From Nageia nagi (lineage: Eukaryota > Pinophyta): a stretch of DNA of 64,000 nt. Positions 35,477-48,159 of this stretch are shown piece after piece. The stretch covers positions 6,014,001-6,078,000 of the forward strand of contig JBITNC010000001.1 in NCBI GenBank assembly GCA_050084985.1. Reading direction: 5' to 3'. A program made the translations under genes and the position numbers. Below the pieces are notes generated by a model, which saw only the letters and a list, made by a program, of their open reading frames with translations, was not told the DNA's origin and searched no databases. Position 1 is the stretch's first letter. Each line of letters begins with the position of its first letter.

Positions 35477-35860
35477 TTGTTGCAACTGATGAAGTAATTC
35501 CCATGTTGCATCTTCAAGTGCCATGCCTTTCCACTGCACAAGGACTTCTATGATGGTGCGATTATGAAGTTGCCATGAATGTTGATCCAGAACTGCCTCA
35601 TGTACGATTGCCATTGATCCATCCTCTACCAACTCAGGTAATTGTGTCTAAACTTGAACCTCTAATCCAAACACTTTCTTGAGATAAGAGACATGAAACA
35701 CTGGGTGAATCTTGGAAGAAGCAGGAAGCTTCAATTTGTATGCAACTGGGCTAATGTGTTGTAACACTTTGTATGGACCATACAAATTTAGGGCCAATTT
35801 TTGAGGGCCTTTTATTTTTAATGATTTTTGGTGATAAGGTTGCAGCCTCAAAAAGACCAT
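35477..35860 (-). pseudogene. Gypsy-1 integrase C-terminus and chromodomain
   Basis: 35648-35860 encodes [33 protein letters not shown] and [14 protein letters not shown], the conserved integrase tail of plant chromoviruses. The same strand continues through TQLPELVEDGSM to a chromodomain with IIEVLVQWKGMALEDATWEL (about 35500-35560), whose aromatic/W residues are kept. In chromoviruses this domain steers integration to marked chromatin. This part is the best-preserved of the element, but the rest of pol is broken. Confidence 0.85.
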
Positions 35861-35899
35861 GTCATCTACTTAGAAATTCATTTTGACATGCTACTGATC

Positions 35900-36826
35900 A
35901 GCCTATTGCTTCATATGGTGTTGGGCTATCTGAAGGTTATCCTTGAGCAAATGAAGAATATCATCCCAAGTAACTAATGCTGAGTCAACTTCCTAAACAT
36001 TACTGGTACCTACAACATATGAGGTGACTGTTGGTGGAGCTTGACCATACACTGCTTCATAAGGGGTCATATTATTGGTAGAATGATAAGATGTATTATA
36101 CCACCACTCAGCTAAGGGAAGCCATCATACCCAATGCATAGGTTATGCTAAAGCAAAAGAGAATAAATATGTTTCCAAACATTTGTTAACAATTTGAATT
36201 TAACCATCAGTTTGCAAGTGATATGTTGAGCTCATGTTTAATTAGGTAACTTGCAACTTGAAAAGCTCTTGCCAAAAATGGCTTGTAAAAGTGGGATCAT
36301 GATCATTGATAATCATCTCTGGCATGCCATGTAGTTTAAAAATTGTATCTAGGAATAATTATGCCACTGTCACTACCTTGTAGGGATGAGCCAATGAACC
36401 AAAATGAGCATATTTGGATAATCGATTAACCACCACTAGAATAACTTATTTACCATTGGATTTAGGAAGGCCTTCAATAAAATCCATCAAGATATCGATC
36501 CATGTATGATTAGGTATGGGAAGAGGCTAAAGGAGTCCCAAAGTACCCACTATCTCACCCTTTTATCATTGACACACATCATAAGCTACCACAAATTGCT
36601 TGATATCCAATTTCATACTTGCCCAATAAAATGACCGTGCCACCCATTTATAAGTTTTCAAAAATTTGTCATGTCTTGATATAGGTGTGGAATGCAATTT
36701 GGCAAGTATTTCTAATTTACATTTTGAAGGAGATGGTAACAAAATTTGACTTTTGAATCTCACAATACCATCATGCCATGTGTGGTGTGGTTTACTTGTG
36801 GGATCTTGAGTGATTTGATTTAACAA
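35900..36826 (-). pseudogene. Gypsy-1 integrase, zinc-binding and core, broken
   Basis: 36566-36826 shows the H2C2 region: IVRFKSQILLPSPSKC, ILAKLHSTPISRHDKFLKTY, FYWASMKLDIKQFV and AYDVCQ, where the first cysteine of CxxC is tyrosine. The core follows at about 36560-35900, with WIDILMDFIEGLPKS-like, VILVVVNRLSKYAHF-like and YNTSYHSTNNMTPYEAVYG-like stretches interrupted by stops. Confidence 0.75.
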
Positions 36827-37014
36827 TTCTTGGATGGAGCTATCCTTGCCTACTCCAGTTTAACTTTATCAAATCATAGAGGAATAAGAGATGAAAGAGC
36901 TTGTAGTGCTACCTAATCTTCAAATTTTCTAGATAGAGCACTGGCAACCACATTCTCTTTACCTTCACGGTATACTATCTCATAATCATACCCTAGTAGT
37001 TTGGTCACCCATTT

Positions 37015-38200
37015 TTATTGCTCAAACATAGAAATAAATTGCTCAATAAAAAATTTCAAACTATGATGATCTATGAGGATGATGAAATGGTGACCAATGA
37101 GATATAGTCTCCATTGTTGAATTGCATGAATGATGGCAAGCATTTCTTTTTCATAGGTGGATTTACCCAAATTTTTACCAGAGAGTGCTCTACCAATGAA
37201 TGCCAAGGGATGCCCCTCCTACATCAATACTACCTCAATTCCTCCTCCACAAGCATCACTTTCTATCACAAAGGTTTTAGAAAAATCTAGCATTATCAAT
37301 ACCATTGTGCTACACATTGCATCTTTGAGCTTAAGGAAAGCTACCTCAGCTTAAGGGGACCATTGGAATGCATTCTTTCTCAACAACATTGTTAGAGGTG
37401 CTACAATCTTACCATAATATTTCACAAATTTCTTATAATAGCCTGTCAACCCCAAGAATCCTTGAAGACTTTTCAAAGATGTAGAAAAGACCAATTCTGC
37501 ATGTCAAAAATCTTATGTGGATCCACCTTAACTCCCTCTTTGGATATAATATGGCCTAAGTATTCAATTTCCCTCTTGTCGAATGAACATTTGGATTTTT
37601 TTGCATATAGCCAATGTTCCCTCAAAAATTGTAAGGTTTGGTCAACATGTGCCAAATGTTTCTACCATGTCTTATTGTAGATCAAGATATCATCAAAGAA
37701 AAATAAAATGAACTTCTCGAGGAATGGACAAAACACCTAATTCATTAAACTTTGAAATGTGGATGGAGAATTTGTGAGGCCAAAAGGTATGACTAAGAAC
37801 TCATAATGGCCCTCATGGGTGTGAAATGTAGTTTTTGGTATATCCTCCTCCTTAGGTGGATTTGGTGATACCCAAATCATAGGTCTAACTTGGAAAAATA
37901 TCTTGCCCCATGTAGTTCATCTAATAATTCATCAATGATCGGTATTAGGAATTTTTCCTTAATGGTAACTTTATTGAGGGCCTTGAAATCCACATATATA
38001 TGCCATGAGCCATCTTTCTTATGAACCAATATAACTAGAGAAGAATATGGGCTTACACTAGGTCAGATTACTCCTGCATCCAATAGTTCCCGAACTAATT
38101 ATTCAATTTCATTTTTTTGTAAACAAGGATATTGATAAGGATGAATGGTTGGTGGTTGACTTCTCGACACCAACTGGATAGCATGATCATGATATCATTG
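37015..38200 (-). pseudogene. Gypsy-1 reverse transcriptase and RNase H, broken
   Basis: Minus-strand blocks: [40 protein letters not shown] and, after frame changes, HVDQTLQFLREHWLYAKKSK with CSFDKREIEYLGHIISKEGV (37473-37655). RNase H is at 37015-37206: AFIGRALSGKNLGKSTYEKE, MLAIIHAIQQWRLYLIGHHF, LIDHHSLKFFIEQ. The usual YxDD site falls in a frame-broken segment near 37690. Not functional. Confidence 0.85.
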
Positions 38201-38506
38201 GGGTGGTAAGCCCATTGGTTCCTCAAAGGCATGTGCATGCTTACTCAAGATGTGTTACAAGTCCTTAGGCTCAATGACTTTAGATTCGATGATTGCTAAA
38301 GAGTATAACTGTTCCAGCATTCCCTTCCCAATTTTTTGTAAGATCTTTTCCATACGATAGGAGCTCATAATTTGTGAAGGTTCAACCTGTAATCCCTTGA
38401 GAGTATGCTCTTGTTTGGCTATCTTGAAGGTCATCCATAGCTCTACAAAATTCCACTACACAATGCCCAAAGTGCTTAGCCATTGCACCTCCAAAACTAT
38501 ATCACA

Positions 38507-39600
38507 TCACCCAAGTGGTAAAGCATACATATCACTTTTCAAAGTATAGTAGCCCATGCTCAGTTTGACATTTTGACATGTGCCTTTGCATGCTACTTTT
38601 CCTCCATTACCAACCATAACCTCAAAATTATTTATAGGGTGGATGTAATAGTCGACAGTCTTAGCCACCCATGGATAAATGAAATTATGAATACTTCTCA
38701 AATCCAACAATATGATGAGAGTGCACTTTTTAAAAAACCCTTTGATCGTCATATTTTATGGGGTAGTAATTCCTGCCAATGCGCTATAAGAGATAACCAA
38801 GGCCTCCTCATTTGGAATTTTCTCTATAGCCTCTTCAAGTGCACTCTAATATTCCTCCTCACTAGGAGCATCAACATCAAGCAAATATAACTTTTGTTGA
38901 GTATAATGATGACCAGGAACAAATTTCTCATCATAATTATAGCATAAACCCTTCTTTCAATGCTCTTTCATATCCTCCCCCATCAACTTCTTAGTTTGCA
39001 TTGTGCAATTTGGTGGTGGGACACTTGTGTTATTAGAGGAATAGAAATTATTATGTGTCTTTGTGAATTGGGACCTTACATTTTGTCAATGAGCACTAGG
39101 CTTATCATAGTTTTGGAATTAAACATTTTGACCTCTAGTTTAGTTTCTTCCTTTAATCCATTGATAAAATATCTTGTGAAAAATGTGTCATCCAACCCCT
39201 CTATGTGATTTTCTAGCTTCTCAAATTGATTTTGGTATTTTTTGACTATTGTGGTTTGACATAACTTGGTCAATGCCCCTATGAAATCTTCATAGTCACT
39301 AGCACCAAAATGGATCAATAATTGTTGAATAAATTCATCCCATGAAGGAGCAAAATGAGTTTTTGAGTACCACTAGTGCCACTAGAGATCCTCATGGTCT
39401 AAATGAAAATTTGAAATGCGCACCTTCAAATCTTCTAGAATTTGGTTCAATGTAAAATACTATCTAGACTTATAAATCCAGCTAGTGGGATCATCTCCAT
39501 CAAATCAGGGAAAATCCAATTTGGTTGTGCAGGGAAGAATGAAACCACCTTGTTGGTATTGAAAGTTATGATGATACCCCTATGGATTTCTTGATTGCCT
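38507..39600 (-). pseudogene. Gypsy-1 gag and protease, broken
   Basis: 39076-39318 encodes a Retrotrans_gag-type stretch (FGASDYEDFIGALTKLCQTT, VKKYQNQFEKLENHIEGLDD, FFTRYFINGLKEE). 38507-38752 is protease-like: LIILLDLRSIHNFI, where the catalytic DSG motif reads DLR, then AKTVDYYI and VMVGNGGKVACKG. Stops and frame shifts lie between. No clear zinc knuckle was found. Confidence 0.75.
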
Positions 39601-40772
39601 TGACTATTATGAATTGGATGCATTGTTGGTATGACTGATACTTAGTTGGATAATGTCACAATTACTATTAATGTTTGTATTTGGGTCTATAGTTGTCAAA
39701 TTTCAACCTTGAATGTGTCGATAAGTGTATCTACCATTTGTTGGATCATAGTCTAAAATGTCATCATGGTAAGATTAGCTTATGCTATTGTCTGGATCTT
39801 ATCTTAGGTGCTATTTTTGGAAATTATTATTTCTAGAAACTACTATTTTAAGAAATTTCTATTTTAAAAAATTGCTATTTTTAAAAAGTGCCTAAAAAAG
39901 TGTATAGGTGTAATATACCAAAATGATCAGCTCAAAAAGATGATTGCAATGGGCTAAGCCTCCCAATGATTTGCAAAAATATAAATGAATATAAATTTGA
40001 ATAGGAAAATGATAACTAATCTAATGGAAATAATAGAGCATGCACTGATAATAAAACATAAAATAGCAACAATAAGCAGATAAGGATAGCATTTTACTAA
40101 ATAATAACATAATCATAGGTCACTTTGAGGGGACTACCTCCTTACAACTTCAAAAGTGAAAATAATATTCAAGATCCATTTCTCCACACACTTTTGCCTA
40201 TTTATAATATACTAACCCTAACCCTAATAGTAATGCAAAATCAAGCCCCACCCTTACAATCACAATATTATAGTTTATAATATAGGTCAACAATTTAACT
40301 AAAATAACTAATATTAACATTAAAATGTTAAGATATGGGATCCTAATAAATTCATTTAATGCTTAAAGTATCTTCAAATACCTTAAAGCATTAAGAGAAT
40401 AAAAATAAAAAGAGAAATAAACTTAGAAATAAGTTTAATATAAAAACACCTTTAACATTGCCCTTACGTTAAAGGGAGGTTAAAGTGTGGAATTTTTTCT
40501 TATAAATAGAGAGGTACCCCTCCTATCATTGTAATGAAATTATTGGAAAACTAGGATTAGGGTTTAGAGAGAGAGGAGATATTTTGTAAGAGAGGTTCTT
40601 GAGAATAAGAAGATTTTAGTTAGTGGATGTACTTCTAAGAAGGGAGGAACCACTTTATATCTTGTGTAATTTGTGTGATTACCTTAAGCTATTGAGTTAT
40701 TAAGTTGATGTTGTATGTGCCTTCATGAGATCTTGGTAGTTTAGAGGTTTTCAGAAAGGATTAACTTCATCA

Positions 40773-43109
40773 AGTGGTATCAGAGCAATACTTGGAGGAT
40801 CCTCATTAACATCTTTGAAGGTCCTTCCTTCTCTTTATACAACTTCTTTATTGAGATAAAAGGTCTTAAAGGTATAAATTCCCTCTTATCTTATTTATTA
40901 TCAAATTTTTGCATTATTATAACCTTATTAATTCATTGAAGATGAGTATATTTTTGAGCAAAAATTTGAAAATATATTATGTTACTAACATGTTAGTTCA
41001 ATTTTTATACTATTGCTATGCATTTACTAACAATGGTTTGCTAGTGATAATTTTAAAGCAAATTGTTTAAATATTATGATAATTGCAAATTTTTTGAAGT
41101 ACATTTTCTTAAATGAATTATTATAGCTTAATTTGTTTTACAATATGTTTGTAAAACTTTAATTTGCTTTATTACTTGCATGCAAAGTTATATTTAAAAA
41201 AAAAAACTTTATATTAAAAAAATTAGTATATATATTTTTAAATAAAAATTTATTTATATTTAAAATACTATATATTTTTTTAAAAAAATATTGTATATTT
41301 TTTAAATAAAAATATTGTATTTTTTTAAATAAAAATACTGTATTTTTTTAAACCATAAACTCTTTAGATTAGGTTAAAGTTTTTTTGTGGTGGGGGCAGT
41401 GCCCCTTTCCCACCCTCTCTCAAGATCGATGCATGACCAATTAAGGGTTGTAGCCCTGGTGGCATGTTGCCCTTCCTCTCCCCTTCCCTATACTGCAACC
41501 CCCCTCTTACCTATTATGGGCGATGCACAGCTAGCCAAACCCTCTACCCTGCCCTCCTTCCTGTGCACCCCCCAAGCATGCCCCTGCTGTGCACTCTGCT
41601 CCTTGCTCCCACCTTTTGTTCATGCCCACCATAGACTAGGGTTATTATGCTCATGAATGCAGACACCCCTCCCTCCTGCATGCACTTCAACATGCACCCT
41701 CCTCTCCTCTTGTTAACCTTTTAATAAAAAAACAAAGGAACATATTTAAAAAGCCTTTTTTTAATGTAGTATGAGCTTTTCAAAAATGTGAAGCTTTTTT
41801 TTTTTTTTTTAGTAATTGCTAAAATTATTTTTAAAAAAGTGTCAAGCTTTTTTAATTTTCTAGTACTTGCTAAAAAAATTTTTATGTACAAGTTTTTTTA
41901 CACATTATAGTAATTGTTACAATTACTTTTAAGTGCATAGATTAATTCATTATTATCATGGATTAATTAATTGTTCACATGGATTAATTTAATATTAGCA
42001 TGAGTTAATATTAGTTATAGAGCATGCCTTTCTATTTATCTTCATGCACTTAAATTTTAATGTTAGGATACATTATTTTTTGGCTTAATGTCCATATTAA
42101 TTATGCATGCACATGTGTGAATTTTTGCTAAGAGGATTAAACTTTTTAATGGTTGATTTAAAATTTTATCCTAAAGCATCATTATTGCACACATGTGAGT
42201 GGCTAATGTATTATTTATTTTTAAGTAATAAGTGGGAGAATTAATGAACCTTTTTTGTATAGAGATCCATTAGGGGTTTTTCACACTACCCATTGGACTC
42301 TTAAGGTTCAAATGTTGTTACTTAAATTAAAGTAGGTACTTAAAAATTTAATGAGCCTTTGTTAAAAGAGATCCATTAGGGGTTGTTAACAAAACCCATT
42401 AGACTCTTTAGCTCATACCTATGGTAAAAGATGTATGTAGTGTTTATATTTAAATCATTTTTTATTGTTGTTTTACACTTTACTTTTTACACAAAGTACG
42501 CAAACATTGAAATATGCTTTCCCTAAAATGAACACATCAACACATTTGTTTCGCAACATGACTTGTTTGGGGAGCCATGAGGTGAGGATAAGATAGACTA
42601 GAGCCTTTTAATATGATGACCCAAGTGGTGAAAAGTTCATACTTTTCAATTACCCTTAAGTCCTCTATTATTCTAGATTTAACTCCATAAAGGTGGACAA
42701 TCATGTGTGTAGTGATACCACATGTCTGCCTGTCCATTTAGGGATTATCCTAATAAACTTGGAGGAAAACTGAAAACCTAATCAAGATAATTAATTTGGT
42801 CAATCCAACATATGTCACAACCTTGGAAAATTGTTAGTACTTCTTCTTGTGAGAGTATATTGTTGCCCAAGGTGAACTAGTTGAGGATTGGTAGTACTTG
42901 GTTTCCAGGTGAAGGCCTAATTTCACACAAGAAAACAAGCCTTAACTCTCCCTCTTCATGATTATACTTGGTGATAATAATGTTGGATGGATGATTAATT
43001 ATACTTATTAATAATTTAATTATTTGATTTAAATATGTGTTTTAATTATTAATATGTTTAAATTCAACATGTATGCTTACATTATTTATTATCTTTCAAT
43101 TTTGTAGCA
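40773..43109 (+). other. Copia-2 primer site and untranslated leader
   Basis: TGGTATCAGAGCA (40775-40787) is the initiator-Met primer site, two bases after the 5' LTR. The leader that follows mirrors that of Copia-1: AT-rich, a GC-rich patch (about 41390-41700), a duplicated CCATTAGGGGTT-type motif (42246-42297 and 42346-42402), and an antisense open frame of 66 codons (42537-42737, minus strand) similar to the one in Copia-1. A plus-strand 89-codon frame in the GC-rich patch (41387-41656) is proline/cysteine-rich with no known domain. Confidence 0.65.
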
Positions 43110-44100
43110 ATGGGAGACTCTTTTGTACCCAAGCATATCTTGGATGGTTCCAATTTTAGTATTTGGGAACCTAAGATGAAGGTAGAACTTCAGGCATGAA
43201 AAATTTGGATGATTTTTAGTGAAAACCAAGTTGCTCCATTTGGGGAGAAGGAACTTGAAGTTTACAACACAAAGAATGATTTGGCAACCTTATGATCTTT
43301 CATGCAGTTTCAGATGAGATCCTTCTTATGATATCTTCTACAAACTCTACAAAGGAAGCTTGGGATAAACTAAAGAGTATTTATCTTAGCACCAAATCCT
43401 TTAAGAGGTTTACCATTCTTTATAAGTTATTGCAATCTCATTAAGAAGAAAAAGAAAGTGTGGCAATATATTTGAATAAGGTCATTGATCTTAGAACTTA
43501 GCTAGTGGGATGTGGTTGCAATTAGATCAATGATGAATTTTTGACTTTCATCAACCTTCAAAGCCTTACTGATAACTTTAGCCACTTTATGACTATTATT
43601 GAAACTAAGCTTAATGATGAGAAAGAAAATGATGAGAAAGAAATGGTTTTCTTAGAAATTATATACAGGATTCTGTTAAAACATGAGAAAACACTCAATA
43701 ATAAAGCTTTGGTCACCAGTCCAAGGAATCTTCTATGGCACTAGGACCAATGAAGCCTCACTTTGAAAAGAAGGAATATAATCAAAAGAATGGTTCTCAT
43801 GCTCCTAAGAAGAACTTCAATAATGGTAAAAATAGGAAAAATTATGATCAAGATAAGTCCAAGAGATCCAAAGACAAATTTGATAGAAATTATAATTTTT
43901 GTAACATCTATGGTCATATGGAAGTTGATTACCATAAGAAAAAAAAAGAACAAGATGGAAATTATAATTTTTATGGCATCTATGGACATAAGGAAGTTGA
44001 CTACTTCAAGAAAAAGAAAGGTCAAGGTGGAAAAGGATATAGAAAATAAAATAATTCTAATAATAAAAAACATAAACATTTTGGTTATGTTGTTGCTTTT
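43110..44100 (+). pseudogene. Copia-2 gag, broken, with duplicated zinc knuckle
   Basis: The start at 43110 gives MGDSFVPKHILDGSNFSIWE, the usual N-terminus of copia gag, with a stop after about 30 codons. UBN2 parts follow (FINLQSLTDNFSHFMTIIE, 43541-43744). The basic C-terminal part (43735-44049) carries two knuckle copies in tandem, NFCNIYGHMEVDY and NFYGIYGHKEVDY, where most metal cysteines have been replaced. Copia-1 has a single, complete knuckle at the equivalent place. Confidence 0.8.
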
Positions 44101-44109
44101 TACTCTAAG

Positions 44110-45360
44110 TATCACATTTTTTCTCATGATTGGATTATTGATTCTAGTTGCACTAATCACATGTGTTTTGAAAAAAGATAAGTTTGAAAACTTTCATAAG
44201 TATAGAAAAGATGCAGTTGCGATAGATGATAATTTAGTTCTTGAAGTGAAAGGTATTGGAAGTGTGTGGTTATAAGGAAGAATTCTTGAGAATGTGCTTT
44301 ATGTGCCTAAACTCACTATAAATTTTTTTTGTCATTTAGGTTGTAAGAAAAGGTTACTCTTTTGAGTTTAACTCACACTCTTGGTGCATGGGTCTTGCCA
44401 CTTTGGTGAAAGGATAAGTGAAAGATGACCTTTACATTATAGATTAATCTCCAACAAAGATGTGCCTTGCAACTAATGTTTACTCTAGAGGCAATTTTGG
44501 CACTATCATTTAGGCCACCTTAACTATAATAACATTCAAGTTATGAAAGATCATGAACTTGTGGAAGGTTTTCTTGCAATATCACCTATAATTGGTCATT
44601 GTGAGAAGTTCATTTTAGGAAAAAATTTGCTAAGGATAAGGTAACTAGAGCAACTCAGCTATTTTAGCTTATGCATTTAGATTTGATGGGTCCATTTCCA
44701 CTTAAATATCTAGGGGAGCATCTTATGTTTTGACCTTTATAGATGACTTCAATAAGATGACATTTGGTTATCTTTTAGACCACAAGGATCAAACCTTTGA
44801 TAGGTTCAAATATTTCAAATCCTTAGTAGAAAATCAATCTAGATTCAAAATCAAGATGTTAAGATCTGATAATGGGGGTGAGTATAATAGTAATGAATTC
44901 AATTATTATTGTACCAAGTATGGAATCAAGAGGTAGTTTACAATCCCTTACACTCCTTAGCAGAATGGTGTAGTTGAAAGGAAGAATAGAACCATTCAAG
45001 AAATGATAAGATGTATTTGGGTGATCTTCCTAAATTCTTATGGGGTGAAACTATTTAGACTACAATCTACATCTTAAATAGGTATCCTACGAAAGTAGTT
45101 GAAGGAAAAATTTTGTTTGAGGCATGGACATGAAAGAAACCTAACATATCACACTTAAATATTTTTGGCTATGATGCTTATGCCTTTATCATTCCTAAGA
45201 AAATGGAAGAAAATGAAAAAGAGATCCAAAAAGTGTGTCTTTGTTAGTTATGATCATCAACATAGAGGCTACAGGCTGTATCAACCTTCCACTAAAGTAG
45301 TTTTTATTCAAAGGATGTCAAGTTCAATGAACTTCCTAAAGAATTTGCTTATTTTGAGAA
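44110..45360 (+). pseudogene. Copia-2 protease, pre-integrase and integrase, broken
   Basis: DWIIDSSCTNHMCFEK (about 44125-44175) is the protease site, with DSS instead of DSG. Then LENVLYVPKLT, a broken pre-integrase block, LDLMGPFP and FIDDFNKMTFGYLLDHKDQ, LRSDNGGEYNSNEF (44730-44936) and IPYTP-QNGVVERKNRTIQE, in which the catalytic glutamate is kept (44976-44978). 45165-45365 encodes the integrase tail (CVFVSYDHQHRGYRLYQPST). Several stops interrupt the frame. Confidence 0.85.
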
Positions 45361-45529
45361 CCTAAACAAGGATGATGATTCTTCTATTGCACCTAACTGA
45401 ATGGATTTCAGTGTAGATTTTTCACTTAAGGAACAAAAATCTCCAACATAAAATATAATAAGAAGTATGACACTTAATAAACCCTTATTTACCAAAATTG
45501 ATAGTAAGCATGAGCCCTCACGTTTCAAG

Positions 45530-46960
45530 AAGCTTCAAAACAAGAATGTTGGATGAAATCCATGAAAGTAGAGTATGAGGCTTTATGAAGAATTAAATTT
45601 TAGGGTTTGGTTCCTTATCTTAATGAATGCAATAGTGATTGGTAATAAATGGGTTTGTAAGGTCAAATATAATTCAGTTGGAGAAATTGAGAAATATAAA
45701 GCAATGCTAATAGCCAAAGGTTTTGCTCAAAAAATATGAAGTTGATTATAAAGAAACCTTTGCTCCATGGCAAATATGCCTACCATCAAGGTAATCCTTG
45801 CTCTTTCAGTAACTCAAGGATGGAAAGTTTTTCAACTTGATGTCAAGAGTGCTTTTCTCAATGGTGAATTAAATGTGAAAATCTACATGAATCAACTAGA
45901 AGGGTTTGTTCTACAAGATAAAGAATCTTTTATTTGAAGTTAAATAAGTCTTTATATGGACTTAATAAAGCACCTTAGGCTTGGTATGATAAGATTTCAA
46001 GATTCTTTGAGGACATATTGGATTTTCTAAATGCTTCTCTGACATAGATTTTTATATGCTCAACCAAGGACAAGATTTGATCTTGATTATTCTCTATGAT
46101 GAATGATATGTTGATTAGAGGAAATAATTTAGTTCTCATCTAAGAGTGCATCTTCAAATTTAAGGCAAATTTTGAAATGACTGATCTTGGTCTATTACAC
46201 TACTACCTTGGTATGCAAATGTACCAAATGCAAGGATTTACTTACCTCAATCAATCCAAGTATATCTCAAATATCTTACAAAAGTTTGGTATGGAGGAAT
46301 GCAATCATGTTGCAATCTCAGTTTCTCCTAAAATTATTATGTCTCTCATTTCTAATTCTCAATTAGCAGATGCTATAGCTTATAGGTAACTAATTGGTAG
46401 TCTTCTTTATTTAACTATCTCCAAGCTAGATATTGCCTTTGTCGTGAATTTGATGGCTTGCTTTATGCAAAAGCCCAATGTTGAGAACTTCAATGTTGTT
46501 AAACAAATTTTGATATATGTTGTGGGCACTAGGGATCTTGCTCTCAAATATGAAAAGTTTCCCTCATTTGTTCTCTTAGGATTCTCAAATTCTAATTATG
46601 GAGAGATCAAGATGATATAAAATCACCCTTTACTTATGTGTTTAGTATTGGTTTAGGTGCTATCTCTTAGGCTTTTAAGAAGTAGCCTACTACTACATCT
46701 CCACCATAAAGGTTAATATCATGCAATGTCACTTGCAACCCAAGAAGCCATCTGGTTGAGGCATATTATGAAAGAAGTTTGGGTATGAGCAAGTTCATCC
46801 ATCTCAAATTTCTTTAGATAATTAGTTTGCTATTGCTTTGGAAAAGAATCCTATTTTCCATTAGAGAATAAAGCATGTAGAAATCTAAGCTCACTTCATC
46901 AAGGAGAAGGTTTTGAATGGTCTTTTACACTCTTAGTATTATTCATTAGTTCTAAACTCT
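45530..46960 (+). pseudogene. Copia-2 reverse transcriptase and RNase H, broken
   Basis: VIGNKWVCKVKYNSVGEIEK, AMLIAKGFAQK, FQLDVKSAFLNGELNVKIYM and LEGFVLQDKESFI mark the copia reverse transcriptase. The YVDD region near 46095 is disrupted by an insertion/stop (LYDE-YVD). MTDLGLLHYYLGMQMYQMQG is at 46177 onward. RNase H follows: FMQKPNVENFNVVKQILIYV, DLALKYEKFPSFVLLGFSN. Not functional. Confidence 0.85.
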
Positions 46961-48159
46961 ACTAATTTATTCTCCAAGCCTCTTCCTAAAGCTTAGTTCT
47001 GTAAGCTTAAGGAGTGTCTTAGGTTGGTGAATTTGCCCTCAAAAAGGAATTAAATATTGAATTCTTATTGAATCAATTGTTATTTCTTCTTTATTAATAA
47101 AGTTGTTGAACTTTTGTTTGGTTTGGATGCTTTGTTTATACATCCTCTTTTAGTAACTATAAGTATATGCTTGGCATTTAGTGATGACTTATAGTGTACC
47201 ACAAATCCAAGCACATTATATCAACAAGAAAGTTCTTGATGCAACAACTGTAGCTCTATTCATCTAAATTTGTCTCTTCTAATTTTTTCACTAACCATAT
47301 TAAGAAACTTTTGTGCTACACTTTGACAGTTTTTTATGGTAGTGAAGTTATCCTCAAGGGGGAGTGAAGTTTGAATTTCTATGATTCATGTCTGTAATGA
47401 TAACTTCATCCTAGGGGTATTTTGCTATATAGTGTTGATCTAATGTACACCTTATGGTTGTCACTCTTTCCTAAGGAAATGTGGTACATTTTTTTGTTAT
47501 ATAGGAGTGGTTAATCATATATGTTTATGTTACAACTTTCTTTTATCTAATGTACTTTGTTAGTTCACTCTTTGTAAGGAAATTATGGTACATTTTTTTG
47601 TTATCACTACGTGAGGAATCAATATGTGTTTGTTGGCACTATTTGGTTATCCATATGTGAGTTTGTTATAAATGCATATGCTCTTGTTTGATCAACATAT
47701 TTTCTAATATACAATAGATGACTATAACTATTGGCTTGGCATCTTTGTGATGACTTATAGTGCATCATTAATCAGTTTGTGGATGGCATTACTTATTTAT
47801 TTATCTTTTGGTTGATATAAATGTTTATATAATGAATCTAACTAATCTTATTTATGAGCTTCTTGTAGCTTGCAAGTTTCATCTTATGATGCAGGTTGCT
47901 TTCTATAGCTTATGGAGGCTCACATGTCAACTCAATATTGATCAACTATACTTACAGTGAAACTAGTTGTGGTTAATGATTGTATTGTAAACCATTTTTT
48001 AAATGGTATTTTAATGAGTCTCAAACTAAGATCTTGCTTATTTCTCAATGATGTAAAATTTCTCATCTCTGTTTGTATCTCTTTGGAGGAGAACTCTCTC
48101 TCTCTTACTTTCTTTCTTCTTTCTCTATGCTCTATCCCAATATTACATTAAGGGGGAAG

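Larger units (their letters stand above)
34515..40348 (-). mobile_element. Gypsy-1: Ty3/gypsy chromovirus, inactive, nested in Copia-2 LTR
   Basis: A minus-strand element about 5.3 kb long after removing the solo LTR inside it. 5' LTR is about 39924-40348. The 3' LTR is 34515-35422, interrupted by the solo LTR 34675-35167. A perfect target duplication AATTC lies at 34510-34514 and 40349-40353, and the Copia-2 LTR continues on both sides. Next to the 5' LTR is TGGTAT..., a partial initiator-Met primer site; next to the 3' LTR is the purine tract AAAAGGGGTGGCA. Order gag, protease, reverse transcriptase, RNase H, integrase, chromodomain marks a chromovirus of gypsy type, probably of the Tekay/Del lineage. 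Confidence 0.92.

Noticed and set aside
35287-35541. 84-codon minus-strand frame at the end of Gypsy-1
   Set aside because: Out of frame with the chromodomain it overlaps, and runs into the LTR.
41387-41656. 89-codon proline/cysteine-rich plus-strand frame
   Set aside because: It comes from the GC-rich patch of the Copia-2 leader and has no counterpart of that kind in Copia-1.
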